From Adiantum capillus-veneris (lineage: Eukaryota; Streptophyta; Polypodiopsida; Polypodiales; Pteridaceae): a DNA stretch of 64,000 nt. Location: contig CM043953.1 in assembly GCA_014529385.2 (NCBI GenBank), positions 75,959,372 to 76,023,371 of the forward strand, in the 5' to 3' direction. Shown one piece after another: positions 32,241 through 43,893 of the stretch; position 1 is the stretch's first letter; each line of letters starts with the position of its first letter. The notes under the pieces are model-generated. The model did no database searches, was not told the DNA's origin, and saw only the letters and a program-made list of their open reading frames with translations. The position numbers and the translations under genes were made by a program.

Positions 32241-33047
32241 ATGAAAGGGATAAAGACTCGTCGACAGCGCGTAGATTTGGCCGAAGCAACCATTGAGGCT
32301 TTCGCAGCTCTCATGGTTGCGGTGACAGAAGCGCCGTGTCTTATCCTTGCCTCTTGGGATGATCCCTTTGAGGTATGGATGGATGCGAGCAATGTCGCCA
32401 TAGGCGCTCTGCTTCAACAACATGGCCGTCCAGATGCATTCCTTAGTCGGAAGCTTGATAGTGTAGAAAAGAACTATTCAGTTTATGATAAAGAACTTTT
32501 GTCTGTCATTCACTCTCTTAAGCATTGGAAGCATTTTCTGTATGGTAAAGAGTTCACAGTTCGCACAAATCACCAAGCCCTCAAGTGGCTCCAACATATG
32601 CCTAGTGCACATTGGAATGATCGCAAAGCACGGTGGTCACAATTTTTTGAGCAATTTGGAGGTTTGAATGAGTATGTGCCTGGAAAACCCAAGCAAGGCT
32701 CAGGAGTCTTATTCACGGCACGCTAACAAGCATCGTCAAGATGTTTTGATCAAGGAAGGGGATTGGGTTTATTTGAGAATCATGAAGCAACGTCTTAAGC
32801 AAGTTGGAAAGAAATGTCCTAAGTTGTCTTTCAAAATGTATCGTCCAATTCATGTCATTAAAAAGATAAATGAGGTTTCTATGAACTTGCAATTGCCTAA
32901 CTCATAATCAATGCACGACGTTTTCCATGTTTCTTGGTTGAAAGTGTTTCAGGGAACAACTGCGAAGGACATTTCCGAAGAAGAGCAGCCCGAGATCATC
33001 GATGAAGCTGAAGTCATGGAGGCGGAGCAAGTGTTGTTGCATCGGTT
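32241..33047 (+). pseudogene. family B gypsy element, RNase H and integrase C-terminus (right part)
   Basis: RNase H: FEVWMDASNVAIGALLQQHG, VYDKELLSVIHSLKHWKHFL, VRTNHQALKWL (Asn replaces the usual Asp in TDHxAL). At about 32690 the sequence jumps to SYSRHANKHRQDVLIKEGDW, the integrase C-terminal domain, so about 1 kb including the integrase zinc domain and core is deleted. The frame then leads into HDVFHVSWLKVFQG and EAEQVLLHRF at 33047, where the hAT transposon interrupts it. It resumes at 55361. Confidence 0.82.
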
Positions 33048-34042
33048 CATAGTCACATGGGGACGGAGACGGGTCTCGAGGACGTGGCGGGTCCCGGGGA
33101 CGGGGACGTGGCAAAACAGGGGACGAGGGACGCGACAGGGGACGCGCTTTAAAAAACACTAGTTCTTTGCAAATTTCATAATGAGACAACAGTGAACACT
33201 AAGAGCACAAGATTGCAAAGAAAAAGTGGGTTTTGCAATCATATTACATAATACCAAAATATAACAACAAAGGGCGTGCGGTATCGCGACACGGTACACC
33301 GTTGGTGTGGTGATCAAGGCTCAAGCATCAATCATCCTCGCCAAAGGGCAAAACATAATGATGTACAAGTGAAGAGTGGATAAGTAGAGTTTTAGCATAA
33401 ATGAAAGTCAAAGAGGGAAGGACTCGAGTCAAGAGTCAAGACTAAAGACTCAAGAGGTCTAGACTGGGGATTCTAGACTCTACATGTTGGCCCATGGTGC
33501 CGACTGAATGTCAACTGGCTCTGCATAGTCCATTTGATCCAAAAAATCATCCTTAAGTGGTGTTGTCTCAATCTCTCCCTCTGCATCAATCTGTGTCTCT
33601 GGGATAGGATCATCCTCTGCAAGTGCCCACTCCGCGAAATCATCGCTGCCTCCGAATCTCGGTCCTTTCCTTTGGGTCCGGCACAAGGTGCACAAGGATG
33701 GTTTGCCAACCATTCATCACCTCTTTGTCCTTCCATTGGTTCAATGCTTGGAATTATGTATCCACTACATAAGCAGCTGCATGAAGAGAATGGTAGGCAT
33801 TCCACCTTGACACTCACAATTCTTGGATCTCCTCGCACCTACGTTATCAAGATTCAAAACAAAGTTACAAACTCAAGAGAGTAAACTTGTAAAGCATAGG
33901 GCAAACTTAAAAGTGACTCGTGCGACATGAATACCTATCGGGGTCAGTCACAAGTTTTCAGGAGAGTCAATCATGGTGTCCATGGCCTCATATATCTTGC
34001 CGATGCAAGGTTTCATGGAATCCAACACCCGCAGGAGGTGGA

Positions 34043-34691
34043 TGTAACAGACTTGGACACTCCAAGTCAAGAATCAATCGCGACAGCACCAAATAACCAC
34101 TTCAAAACAATTCGTAGATCACAATAGATTTGCACTGGCCCGGCGGAGTTCCGTGCCTAGAGATATTGGCCCCAAAGACTGGCGCCCCTTTCGGTATTTC
34201 TTTTTGTATTAAATCAATGTCAAAGTACAAAGAGCGGTTAGGGTTTCACTCTCAGACTCTGCGTCCAGATGCTCTGAAAAGTGAGCCCTAATCCGTGTAT
34301 TTAAAGGTTACAAGGGGATGCCCAAAAGCAGAGCCCCAAAAGCTTTCGGTTCAAAAGCAGTTTCTCTCTCTTTCTCAAGAGAGCAAAATAAATAAAGCAA
34401 ATTCTCTCTCTCCCTCTCTCCACTTTCTCTTGCGTAGCAAAAAGTTGCAAGTTGCGTCGCTAGAAAGGGGAAAAGCCACCTCCGTGATTTCCAAAAATCC
34501 GTACACTGCTGCCACGTGGCATGGCCGTCTGCTTTTAGGGTTTCCAGCCATTTAGGGTTTCAGCCAGCAGTTAGGGTTAGGGTTTTCAGAAATTAGGGTT
34601 TTTGGCAGAAATTAGGACTTTGCAGGAAATTAGGGTTTCTGGCAGAAATTAGGGTTTTTGCTGTCGGTAGCCACATCATCACTTTGTGACA
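34043..34691 (-). repeat. 3' LTR of A5
   Basis: 649 bp, TGTAACAGACTTGGACACTC...CACTTTGTGACA on the plus strand. It contains a cluster of TTAGGGTTT (telo-box) motifs at 34536-34660 and the conserved LTR block at 34168-34212. The polypurine complement TACCCCTCTCTTGG follows at 34692. Confidence 0.92.
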
Positions 34692-34705
34692 TACCCCTCT
34701 CTTGG

Positions 34706-35272
34706 AAGCATTGTAATCGACCACAATTACGCCTGCAAAACCGACAAAAGCCATAAACCGTCTTAGCAGACACTGACTGTTAGTACCTACGTACTAGGAA
34801 CACACATCTAGCACATGTACCAAATCGACAGTCACATCACACGACATCACAGGACATCACAAGACATTCAACATTCATTCGGATCTTAGACCACGATTTA
34901 TCGGCAACGTAGCTAGCAATCGCATCTAGGTCTAATCAGGACCTCATCGATGTCCGATTGACTAACACCTATTGCAACCATGTCTATTCGAGATCAATTA
35001 GACCAAAATGCTGCAGTCATTTTGTCTATCAGTTCCTGCACTTAAAAGAAGTCAAGAAAAAATCAGTATCATAATCAAGAATTCCATTTCATTAAAGCCA
35101 TACAGTAGAATACTGCCAACTTTCAGTATCCCTGAAGCTCAAAGAGACATCAATGACTCTAGTATCTAAATCAAGGCATCTGTTGACAAAGGAGCGGAGT
35201 GACTCCCCTCTTGTGCATCCCACTGCACCAGATCTCCGGCCAAGCTGAGTTCTGGGTTTCGTTTGGAATAGA
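34706..35272 (-). other. A5 3' untranslated region
   Basis: Non-coding, colinear with the same region of A2 and A3. It contains GACATCACA-type units near 34840-34865. Confidence 0.65.
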
Positions 35273-38200
35273 CTATGCTAAACCAAAAGCATTGAGGTAA
35301 AGTTTCACAATCTGAGGAGTATCTGCTAGGTCCTCCTCCTCCATCCACTTCGCATCCAATGCAGGATAGTTCTTGAACTTAACCAAGAACCGCCTTCAGA
35401 CTTTACCTTTATTCTTCGTATCCTTATGTGCCAAAATCTGTTCAGGAACAAGGATCTCCTTGTTTTCTTCCACTTCGGGTTGCTCATCAAGCTCCCCATC
35501 ATCCGACACATCACCCTTAAAAGGTTTCAAGAGACTCACATGGAATGCATTGTGAATCCTCCAAGTATCTGGCAGTTTCAATCGGAAGGAGACATCATTT
35601 ATCTTTTCAGTGATCTGGAAAGGTCCGTAGTATCGCATACTAAGCTTTGGAAAAAGCCTCTCCTTTCCCTTTCTCTTTCTTAGGCGTGCTTTCTCACAAC
35701 GTAAGAGCACGCAATCATCCTCCTTCAATTTCAAGTCGCGATGATAGCGATTCGCTGCTTTTTTCTATCGTTCTCGAGACTTCTGCAAAGTCTCGCGAAC
35801 CTTGGCAAAAGCCGTATCCAAATCTCGCGTATTCATCCGCTTCAAAGATCTTATCTTTCTTGTTTAGGAAGGGTGGAACCTTCACAGCACCTTCAACAAT
35901 CTCAAATGGCGCCTTCCCCGTCAAAGAGTGTATCGTGTTATTGTCGGCAAATTCCACCAAAGGTAAGTACTTTTCCCATTGAGTCTTCTGATTAGAGATA
36001 AAAGACTTCAATAAATCTAGAACCACTGAATTTGCATTCTCAGATTGCCCATCAGTCTGCGGGTGGAACGATGACGAGAACTGCAACCGCGTGGCAATGT
36101 TCTCCCAAATTGCCTTCAAAATAAACTCGTAAATCTAGGGTCTCTGTTGGAGACAATTGTCTCAGGCATGCCATGTAATCTGAAGATGTGGGCCACAAAC
36201 AGTCTCGCTAAGTGATCCGGCTTGACTGTTTTCTTCACTGGAATGAAATGAGCCTGTTTGCTAAATCTGTCAATAACAGTCCAGATACCATCGTGACCAC
36301 TCTGTGTTCTCGGGAGATCAAAAATGAAATCCATTGCAATACTTTCCCAGGGGCGGGTGGGTATCGGTAAAGGCTGTAACAATCCCTATGCTTTATGCCT
36401 GTCAAACTTGACCTTCTTGCATACTAAGCAACTGCGCACAAACTCTTCCACATCCTTTTTGAGTCTCGGCCAAAAGATGTATCTCTCTACCCCCTTCATG
36501 GTGGTAGCAATGCCTCGGTGACCTGTAAAAGGTGGACAGCGGCATTCAGTCATAACCTTTTCCCTCAACGGCTGTGTAACGCACAACATGGTTTTTCTCA
36601 TCAAGTAGCCTTCCCGAATGGAGTATCCTGCTACTGTCTCCCCATCCCGTATCCATGTGAAAATATCTGCAAAATCTGTATGTGGCATACTAATCGACCC
36701 TATCCTCGAAGCAAGCTCCTATGATGTATCGCGGAAATAGCCAAAACCAACCGCTTCCGAGACAAAGCATCTGCCACCACATTCTTTTGTCCCTGCACAT
36801 GGACAATATGGAAGTGAAACTGTGATAAGATGTTCGCCCACCGCATCTGCTTTTCCGAAAGCTGCTTCAGTGACAAGAAGTAGCGCAAACTCTGATGGTC
36901 TGTAAAGACAATAAAATCCGCTCCGAGTAGGTAATGCCGCCACTGAGTAAGAGCATGGATAACCGCTGCCATCTCCGGCCTAGAGAACAATCGCCTCTCG
37001 TAAGCAATGACATGGCCTTCTTGTATCAAGACCGCACCCAGACTACAACCACAAGCATCACAATATACTTCAAATGACTTCTCCAAGTCCGGCAAAGTCA
37101 AAACTTGTCCTGTAGTCAAATTCTCTTTCAATGTCTGAAAGGCAGTCACCTCTGTGGATCCCCACAAGAAAGGGACTCCTTTCTGTGTTAAGATATGCAA
37201 AGGAGAAGCAACCTCAGCAAACTTTCGTATGAACCACCTGTAGTACAACACAGTCCCAAGAAGCTTCTAACTTCATGGACATTCTTCAAATCGGGCCAAT
37301 CACGTATAGTCTCTATCTTGGTCGGATCCATTTGCACTCCTGCTGCTGAGACAATGTGTCCCAAAAATGTGTATCTCTGGTAGGAAAAATTCACTTTTCT
37401 TTGCATTAATCACTAACTTGTGATCTCGTAATGCCTGAAAGACCTGAAGCAGATGATCTCTATGTTCTGCCTCATTCTTGGAGAAAACAATGATGTTGTC
37501 AAAGAAAGTGCCAACAAATAGCCTGTACTCTCGAAAAATCATGTCCATCATTCGGTTAAATGTCGCAGGAGCATTGGTTAAGCCAAAAGTAGTCCGAAAG
37601 GCTGTCTTGTAGACGTCTCCCGACGCGATTCGGATCTGATGATATCCACTCTTCAGGTCAATCCTGCTAAAAGCACAAGGATCCCTGTAACCTGTCGAGT
37701 ATATCATCGATCCTAGGAATCAGAAATCTGTTCTTGATGGTGACTTTGTTGAGAGCTCTATAATCAATGCACATTCTCCAAGATCCGTCTTCCTTCAAAA
37801 CCAACAACACTGGAGAGCAATACGGTGAAGTACTAGGCTGGACAAGACCCTTTTCCAAGAGGTCTTTCACTTGGTACATAATCTCTTCATTCTGTGCTCA
37901 GCTCACACGATAAGGTAACCGGTTCGGTGGTGTGCTTCCAGGTATCAGATCAATGATATGATCTTCAGGACGAGCAGGTGGTAACTCGCTTGGTAGGCCC
38001 TCTGAGAAGCAATCGATGTGAGAGTGGAGAAAATTTTGGCGTTCTTTATCAAGTTTAGACATATTTGTCCTATCCTTATCGCTCAATTCTTTCATAAAGA
38101 TCGAGTAAACAAACAGACTGGATTTCATTAAATTTAAAATGGCCGAAGTCGATACAATAGGGACAGACTCGCCCTTTTAATATCAAGTACAATTGTTCTG

Positions 38201-40192
38201 CCCTTTTCTGTAGTCAAAGTCGCTTCTCTCTCCCGATAATCGACCACAGCGTTGTTCTTGTGGTACCAAGGAATCCCTAAGAGAACATCACAACACTCCA
38301 AAGGCATTATGAAGAACTCATGCCCCAAATACCCCTGACAATGCAACCGAAGTTTGCCAATGACAGATGTAATGGCTACGTCCCTGCCGGGTGCCGCTAG
38401 AACTGCCTCTGCAAGTGGTCCCTGACTCCCATCCGATCGGGAGTGATCTCGAGCCGTGCCGCCAATTTCGGTGAAATGAAGTTTGCCTTGGCTCCTCCAT
38501 CAAAGAAGATCGGGGCCTCTTGATCTTTCACTTTGCCCCAAGCTCGGCAAAGTTCTCTGTACTCTCGTCCATGGTGTCGAGATCGGTACCCACACAATCT
38601 GGAACCAGTGCTGTTTTCATCTTGCCTTTCGTCCACGTTCCTCAGCTGCTCTCGAACTCTCAGGCCTGTCGTCGTCCTTATCATTCTGTTCTTTTTGTGC
38701 CTTTTAAGGGCACTTCCCGGAGATATGTCCATGTTCCCCGCATCCAAAGCACTTCCCCTCCTTGATGAATCGAGCTCGCTCCAGAGGAGTAAGCTTGGGT
38801 CGTGCATTCTTTTTCTCTGAGTTGCTCTTTTTCTTTCTACTTTCATTCCCAGAAGTCTCTTCGGCTCGTTGTGTCATGGCCTCATCTATGGGGTAGGTAA
38901 GACTGCCAGAGTGAATGGCAAAGCCCCGCTTCGCATGACTCATCAACTCCTAAATAGAAGTTGACTTCTGCTCCAAGCAGTGATCTAGGATCTCTATAGG
39001 TAGACCCAAGGTGAACCGCTCAATCTATTCTCTGAACAAGATCTTCTTGAATGAAGAGGCGGGTAGAAAAGAGCTCCAGAATCTCTCACAGTAAGCATTA
39101 ATTGTATCTTTCTTGGTCATCCGAAGATGGTTCCAAGCAGCTCGTATATCTCGTTCATACTCTTGCATCAACCAAGAAGAAATAAAAAGCTTCTTAAATT
39201 TCAGCCATTTAACTGGCGCAGTCTTGTTTAAAAGAAGCGTGGACTACCAAGTGCGAGCATTCCCCTTAAAGTAAGAGGCAGCTCTCCGAATCTTGGAGTG
39301 CTCTGAGTAGCGTCATCCCGTGTAAGCGATGTCAAACTGCTGTATAAAAGACGAAGCCTTCGAAGCATCTGAGTATCCTGAAAATGTATCAAACTTGATC
39401 GAGTGGCCACCTTCCTTAAACTCTCAGACTTTCTTGCTTTTATCTCTGAGAAAGTCAAACTCGTTGGCTTTGTAAAAATTCTTCTTGTTCGCATAAAAGT
39501 TTCCGTCATCGGAATCTGAGCTGTCAGTAGACGAGTCCTCAGTAGAATTGTCAGTCTCTGAGCGAGATTTAGCCTTGCCTTTTTCTTCCCCTTTCCGAAG
39601 CGTTGTTTCTTGCTTTGCTTTTTACCTTTCTGTCTTCTTCGCTCGAATCTGAAGAGCTAGAAGAATTGTCAGAAGAAGAAGAAGAAGAAGAAGAAGAAGA
39701 AGAATTGGGTACTCCTTCAAAGTGAACACGCTTCTTCTGTTTCTTTGCTTTGTCAAATGTCGACTGATGACCCAAATAACCCGAGAAGTCAGTGCTTTTC
39801 TTCTGCTTTTTGCCGTGCTTTTTGGCTCTCTCTTGCGTAGCATAAAGCTAAGCAATCCGTGCATCAAGCACCTCTTGTAATTCCTTCTCTGAATACTGTT
39901 TGTGATCAAAAGGTTTCTTGAGAGCGGGTTTCAGCAGTGGTGTAGCGGTTTTCTGCCACTGCGCATGCACTTCTTGAAAAGAAGTCTCGCTCGTATATTT
40001 TGCCAATTTCGGATCCTTCGCAAAATTGAGCATCATCTTTGTTGTATCGCTGATCAATTGACGACGCTTCATCTCTCTTTGCTCCGCCTGAGTAGGCCAA
40101 GGCGGGCCATACTCTCTGTCGGAATCTTTGTTGTGATCCCTACCCGCATCTCCAGATGCAGAGGGAGTCGACCGATCCTTGCGTGAAGCCAT
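35273..40192 (-). pseudogene. A5 gag-pol polyprotein, degenerate
   Basis: It starts at ATG 40192 (MASRKDRSTPSASGDAGR). Gag carries the acidic Ser tract (39640-39710), KKNFYKAN-type sequence and zinc knuckle CFGCGEHGHISGKCP (about 38704-38750). Protease reads FFDGGAKANFISPKLAARL (about 38450-38510), D-G-G at the active site. RT (37300-37880) has [17 protein letters not shown] and FFDNIIVFSKNEAEH; the second catalytic Asp is Asn. RNase H 36700-37140, integrase zinc domain 36386-36560 (HCPPFTGHRGIATTMKGVE family), core 35900-36382 (VSNRDPRFTSLF; QTDGQSENAN), tail 35273-35734 ending at TAG 35273. The gag frame stops at TAG about 39848 where Gln is expected, and has later frameshifts. Confidence 0.9.
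36700..37251 (-). CDS. A5 RNase H segment, open frame
   Basis: A clean stretch of 183 codons within the broken polyprotein: end of RT connection (WFIRKFAEVASPLHIL), then RNase H with [43 protein letters not shown] and VVADALSRKR. A small gap near RPEMAAVIHAL, compared with gypsy-1 ([15 protein letters not shown]), removes the residues that include the catalytic Glu. The RNase H is therefore probably dead despite the open frame. Confidence 0.75.
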   Translation of the reverse strand: MLYYRWFIRKFAEVASPLHILTQKGVPFLWGSTEVTAFQTLKENLTTGQVLTLPDLEKSFEVYCDACGCSLGAVLIQEGHVIAYERRLFSRPEMAAVIHALTQWRHYLLGADFIVFTDHQSLRYFLSLKQLSEKQMRWANILSQFHFHIVHVQGQKNVVADALSRKRLVLAISAIHHRSLLRG

Positions 40193-40245
40193 AGGTGCTG
40201 CGGAAAAAAAATTTAGGGATAAGATTTCCCGTAGCAGAGAAATCG

Positions 40246-40262
40246 CCCGTGCTCTGATACCA
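40246..40262 (-). promoter_or_regulatory. primer-binding site of A5 (tRNA-iMet type)
   Basis: The minus strand reads TGGTATCAGAGCACGGG one base inside the 5' LTR. TGGTATCAGAGC is the standard plant initiator-Met tRNA complement, so this fixes the element orientation. Confidence 0.92.
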
Positions 40263-40263
40263 C

Positions 40264-40868
40264 TGTAACAGACTTGGACACTCCAAGTCAAGAATCAATC
40301 GCGACAGCACCAAATAACCACTTCAAAACAATTCACAGATCACAATACATTTGCACTGGCCCGGCGGAGTTCTGTGCCTAGAGATATTGGCCCCAAAGAT
40401 TGGCGCCCCTTTCGCTATTTCTTTTTGTATTAAATCGTCAAAGTACAAAGAGCGGTTAGGATTTCACTCTCAGACTCTACGTCTAGATGCTCTAAGAAGT
40501 GAGCCCTAATCCGTGTCTTTAAATGTTACAAGGGATGCCCAAAAGCAGAGCCCCAAAAGCTTTCAGTTCAAAGGCAGTTTCTCTCTCTTTCTCAAGAGTG
40601 TAAAATAAATAAAGCAAATTCTCTCTCTCCCTCTCTCCACTTTCTCTTGCGTAGCAAAAAGCTGCAAGTTGCGTCCCTAGAAAAGGGAAAGCCACCTCCG
40701 TGATTTCCGAAAATCCGTACACTGCTATCACATGGCATGGCCGCCTGCTTTTAGGGTTTCCAGCCATTTTAGGGTTTCAGCCAGCAGTTAGGGTTAGGGT
40801 TTCCAGAAATTAGGGTTTTTGAAAATTAGGGTTTCTGTTGTCGGTAGCCACGTCATCACTTTGTGACA
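40264..40868 (-). repeat. 5' LTR of A5
   Basis: 605 bp, paired with 34043-34691. It is shorter mainly because part of the TTAGGGTTT-rich block is missing (compare 40750-40845 with 34540-34665). The conserved LTR block is at about 40388-40432. Confidence 0.92.
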
Positions 40869-41786
40869 GTGGATGATAGGCTTCACCATTTTGGAGATTG
40901 TCTTTGCTTCCTCCCACCATTCCGGCATGTTGGCCCGTGCTCGGCATGCCACTCCGTTGACACTTTTTGACTCGGGCATTGCCAAGAACTCATCACTAAC
41001 GAAGAGTCCCCTCAATGCCCCACTAGATGAACTCAAGCGATGGAGCATAATGAAGTTGAAGGCGAAGCGAGTCTCTGAGTATTTGAGAAGAGCTAGCTTT
41101 GACCTCTTTGAAAATTCAGCCCTCACTTATTTAGAAAAATCAAGTTTCAACAATCAAAACGAGAATTGGCCTTCCATATTGAAATTAGATTCGAATTGAA
41201 ATCAGATTGGTTAACACTTAATGGTTACCTTTTGATGATTATTGACAAAAGCCACCATTGAATTCGCATGCTCAATGACGAGGGAAATCCATTCCAAAGC
41301 GCCTATATCTTTGAGAAGATTGTTGAGGCAATGAGCCATGCAATATGTGACCATGGTTTTTGGATAAAGGGATTCGATGATGGCTCCTGTGGCACGATTA
41401 TTATTTTCTCCGACTATTATTTTCTCCGTCAGTGACGATGGCAATGACATCATGCTTTCCCACCTTCTCAATGGTAAGCACCCACTCCGATGCAAGTACT
41501 TGCGCACTCTTCCCGGTCCCTGATGCATCATGGGAGTCAATGGAATACATCTTCCCCCGAGAATATGCCACCACGCCATGAATGGACCGGCGACGGGTAT
41601 CACTCCACCCATCCACAATGAGGGATACCCCATTCTTCTTCCATGAAGCCCTTGTGGATGCACATGCCGCCCACCATGATTTTCTCCCTGTCAAGAAGAG
41701 TGGTGCGCAAGCTCTTTGAAGAGGGAGGGATATATCTGGGTCCAAACTCTCCAATCTTCTGTGCCATTTCTTTGAAATATGGAGAT

Positions 41787-41885
41787 CTTTTGTGTCAAAA
41801 GAAAAAAAGTGTACATGAATGATAAACATTGTACAAACTAAAGATTAAAGCTTAAGCCTTATAAGTTAGAGTCTATAGAGCTTAC
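41787..41885 (-). other. intron in the hAT transposase gene
   Basis: Donor CG|GTAAGC and acceptor GACACAAAAG|AT on the minus strand. Joining them gives NAAR-SPYFKEMAQ, matching the usual hAT/DUF659 reading across this point in a single frame (an Arg codon split after its second base). 99 bp and T-rich before the acceptor, typical of plant introns. Confidence 0.7.
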
Positions 41886-42118
41886 CGTGCTGCATTGAAA
41901 GCAATATGGTCGTGGTAGAAAAATCTTGCTACGGCGACATATACCTCCTCTATCAAGACCGGTTTCCAACTATCTCCAAGAGTTGGTTGCCGCTTGGGTG
42001 GATGAGAATGAGGGAAAGATGACGATGAAGGGTTGGTAGAGAGTGGAGGTGGGCGGTCGCTGTCGGTGCCGTCGTGCCGGTTGATCCACAAAATGATGCC
42101 GAAGAAGGGGATGCCGAT

Positions 42119-42619
42119 TGTAGAAGGCGAAGACAAATTCCAACAAGCGGGAACTATCTCTTGGGAAGCCGAACAGTGGATCAGTCACAAATAATTATCG
42201 CGACAGTTACTACAGTAACTTTTGGAAGGCTATAAATAGGACCCATTACATTGTAATCGGGCTTCTTACTTCTTAGTTCTCTTGGCTTAGCATTTATCTT
42301 TTGGCTTAGCTTTCAAGTGTTTCCGAGCTACAATCTCTTCGCCTTTAACTTCACCTTGTAATCATTACTGTTGTAATTATTTGAGCTTCAACCCGTTACA
42401 CCTTGTACTGGTTGTCCCTGAACTATGAATCTGAAATTGCAAACACTTTTCCAGTTGTCCAATATGTCTCTCATTTCAATATGCTATTTCAGTTCATATA
42501 ACTATTTTAGTCCAGTCTCCGTTCTCTATTCCAGTTTCACTAATTGAACTAACGACTTACCAGTAGCCTTAAATTTTAACACTAGAATCAGCTATCTGAA
42601 AAGATCAGCTCCAATTCCA
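42119..42619 (+). repeat. 5' LTR of the Tat-like element
   Basis: 501 bp, TGTAGAAGGCG...CAATTCCA. TATAAATA box at 42231-42238. The sequence right after it (TTTTGGCGATCACGG, 42620 on) is the candidate primer site; the tRNA is unclear. Confidence 0.92.
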
Positions 42620-42701
42620 TTTTGGCGATCACGGTGGTTAGAGCTGTTTGCTCGTTGACCAAAAAACTCTTATCTCCCAGTTAGAATTTTCCGTTGTAGT
42701 G

Positions 42702-43893
42702 ATGGCGCCCAAAACCAGTTGTGGTCGTAAACCGTCACATCGTGTTGACCCTGTTCCTGAGGAATCAGAAAGAGACTCTGATCCTAAGAAGGACCCGGTG
42801 ACTGAGACTGAGGCTCAGGAGGAGCACAGTCATGCTAATGAGGCCAAGGACTCTCAGCACTCTAGTTAGTCACATCGTGTTGACCCTGTTCCTGAGGAAT
42901 CAGAAAGAGACTCTGATCCTAAGAAGGACCCGGTGACTGAGACTGAGGCTCAGGAGGAGCACAGTCATGCTAATGAGGCCAAGGACTCTCAGCACTCCAG
43001 TCAGTCAAGAAGGAGAAGGGCTGAGCAGGAAGAACGCAAGGCCAGGAGTTCTCGGACCACACATAGGGATGTTGGAGCCAAAGGCAGCAAGGGTAGTCGT
43101 CACATTTCCAGTAGAAAAGCTAGAGAAGAGACATAAACTGAAACTGAAACTGACGAAGAAATTGATTGGGATGCTGATACAGACCATTACAAGAAGTCTT
43201 CAAGACGGAGTCAAGTTCCTAAGGTCAGAAGAGGCAGAGACGATGCTGACCGGCATGATTATACCTCTTCATTGAAAATTTCTTTCCCAGTGTTCAAAGG
43301 TGGGAAGAAAGATGATCCAAATGTTCATATCCAAGCTTTTGAACAGTATGTTGAGTTGAAGAATATTAATGAAGATGATTGGAGGGAATACTTTCCTCAA
43401 ACACTAAAGGATGCAACAAGGAAATGGTACTACCATTATCCAGTTTGCCAACTCACAATCATACAACAAATTGCTCAAGGCTTTCAGACTAGAATATTCA
43501 GACAACAGAGATGATGAGGACATCCTCTGCGAACTGGATAAGATAAAGCAAGGGAAATTATCAATCAGAAGTTATGTTGAGAAAATCAAGGAGCTAACCA
43601 GGCAGCTGCAGGAGCCAACATCAAAAAAGAGGTTGCTAGCATGGTTTTTAAATGGGTTCCGTAGTGAAAAGCTTAGAGAACAGGACGTGCCCGTACCAAC
43701 AAAGAAACTCAATGATTTGGTGCAGCGAGACCTGAAGCTTGAACAGTAAACAAAGAAGGAGAGGAGTCACAAGAAAAGGAGGTCTAGTAGTAGCAGTTCT
43801 TCCACTGAGAATTCTGATCCCAATAAGACCTTCAGTAGCTCTGAAAGCAGCTCAGATGAAAAGAGCAAAGACAAGGCCAAGAAAGGGTCTTGA
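42702..43893 (+). pseudogene. Tat-like element Gag
   Basis: It starts at ATG 42702 (MAPKTSCGRKPSHRVDPVP); the open frame upstream uses TTG. An acidic Glu/Asp-rich N-terminus is duplicated as a 135-bp tandem repeat (42735-42869 and 42870-43004). TAG at the end of copy 1 equals CAG in copy 2, and TAA occurs near 43134. The Gag core reads ISFPVFKGGKKDDPNVHIQA, a frameshift follows near 43440, then SIRSYVEKIKELTRQL and KRLLAWFLNGFRSEKLREQD. It ends in a Ser-rich tail. No zinc knuckle is seen because the sequence jumps to RNase H near 43900-43990. Confidence 0.8.

Larger units (their letters stand above)
34043..40868 (-). mobile_element. family A chromovirus A5, full length
   Basis: 6,826 bp with 3' LTR 34043-34691 and 5' LTR 40264-40868. 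The perfect TSD GTGGA lies at 34038-34042 and 40869-40873. Removing it rejoins the hAT transposase frame (KPIIH to LLRVLD). An initiator-Met primer site and polypurine tract are present. The internal region spans gag to chromodomain and is broken by stops and frameshifts. Confidence 0.95.

Noticed and set aside
40873-41199. Plus-strand 108-codon ORF
   Set aside because: Antisense of the hAT transposase region that reads coherently on the minus strand.
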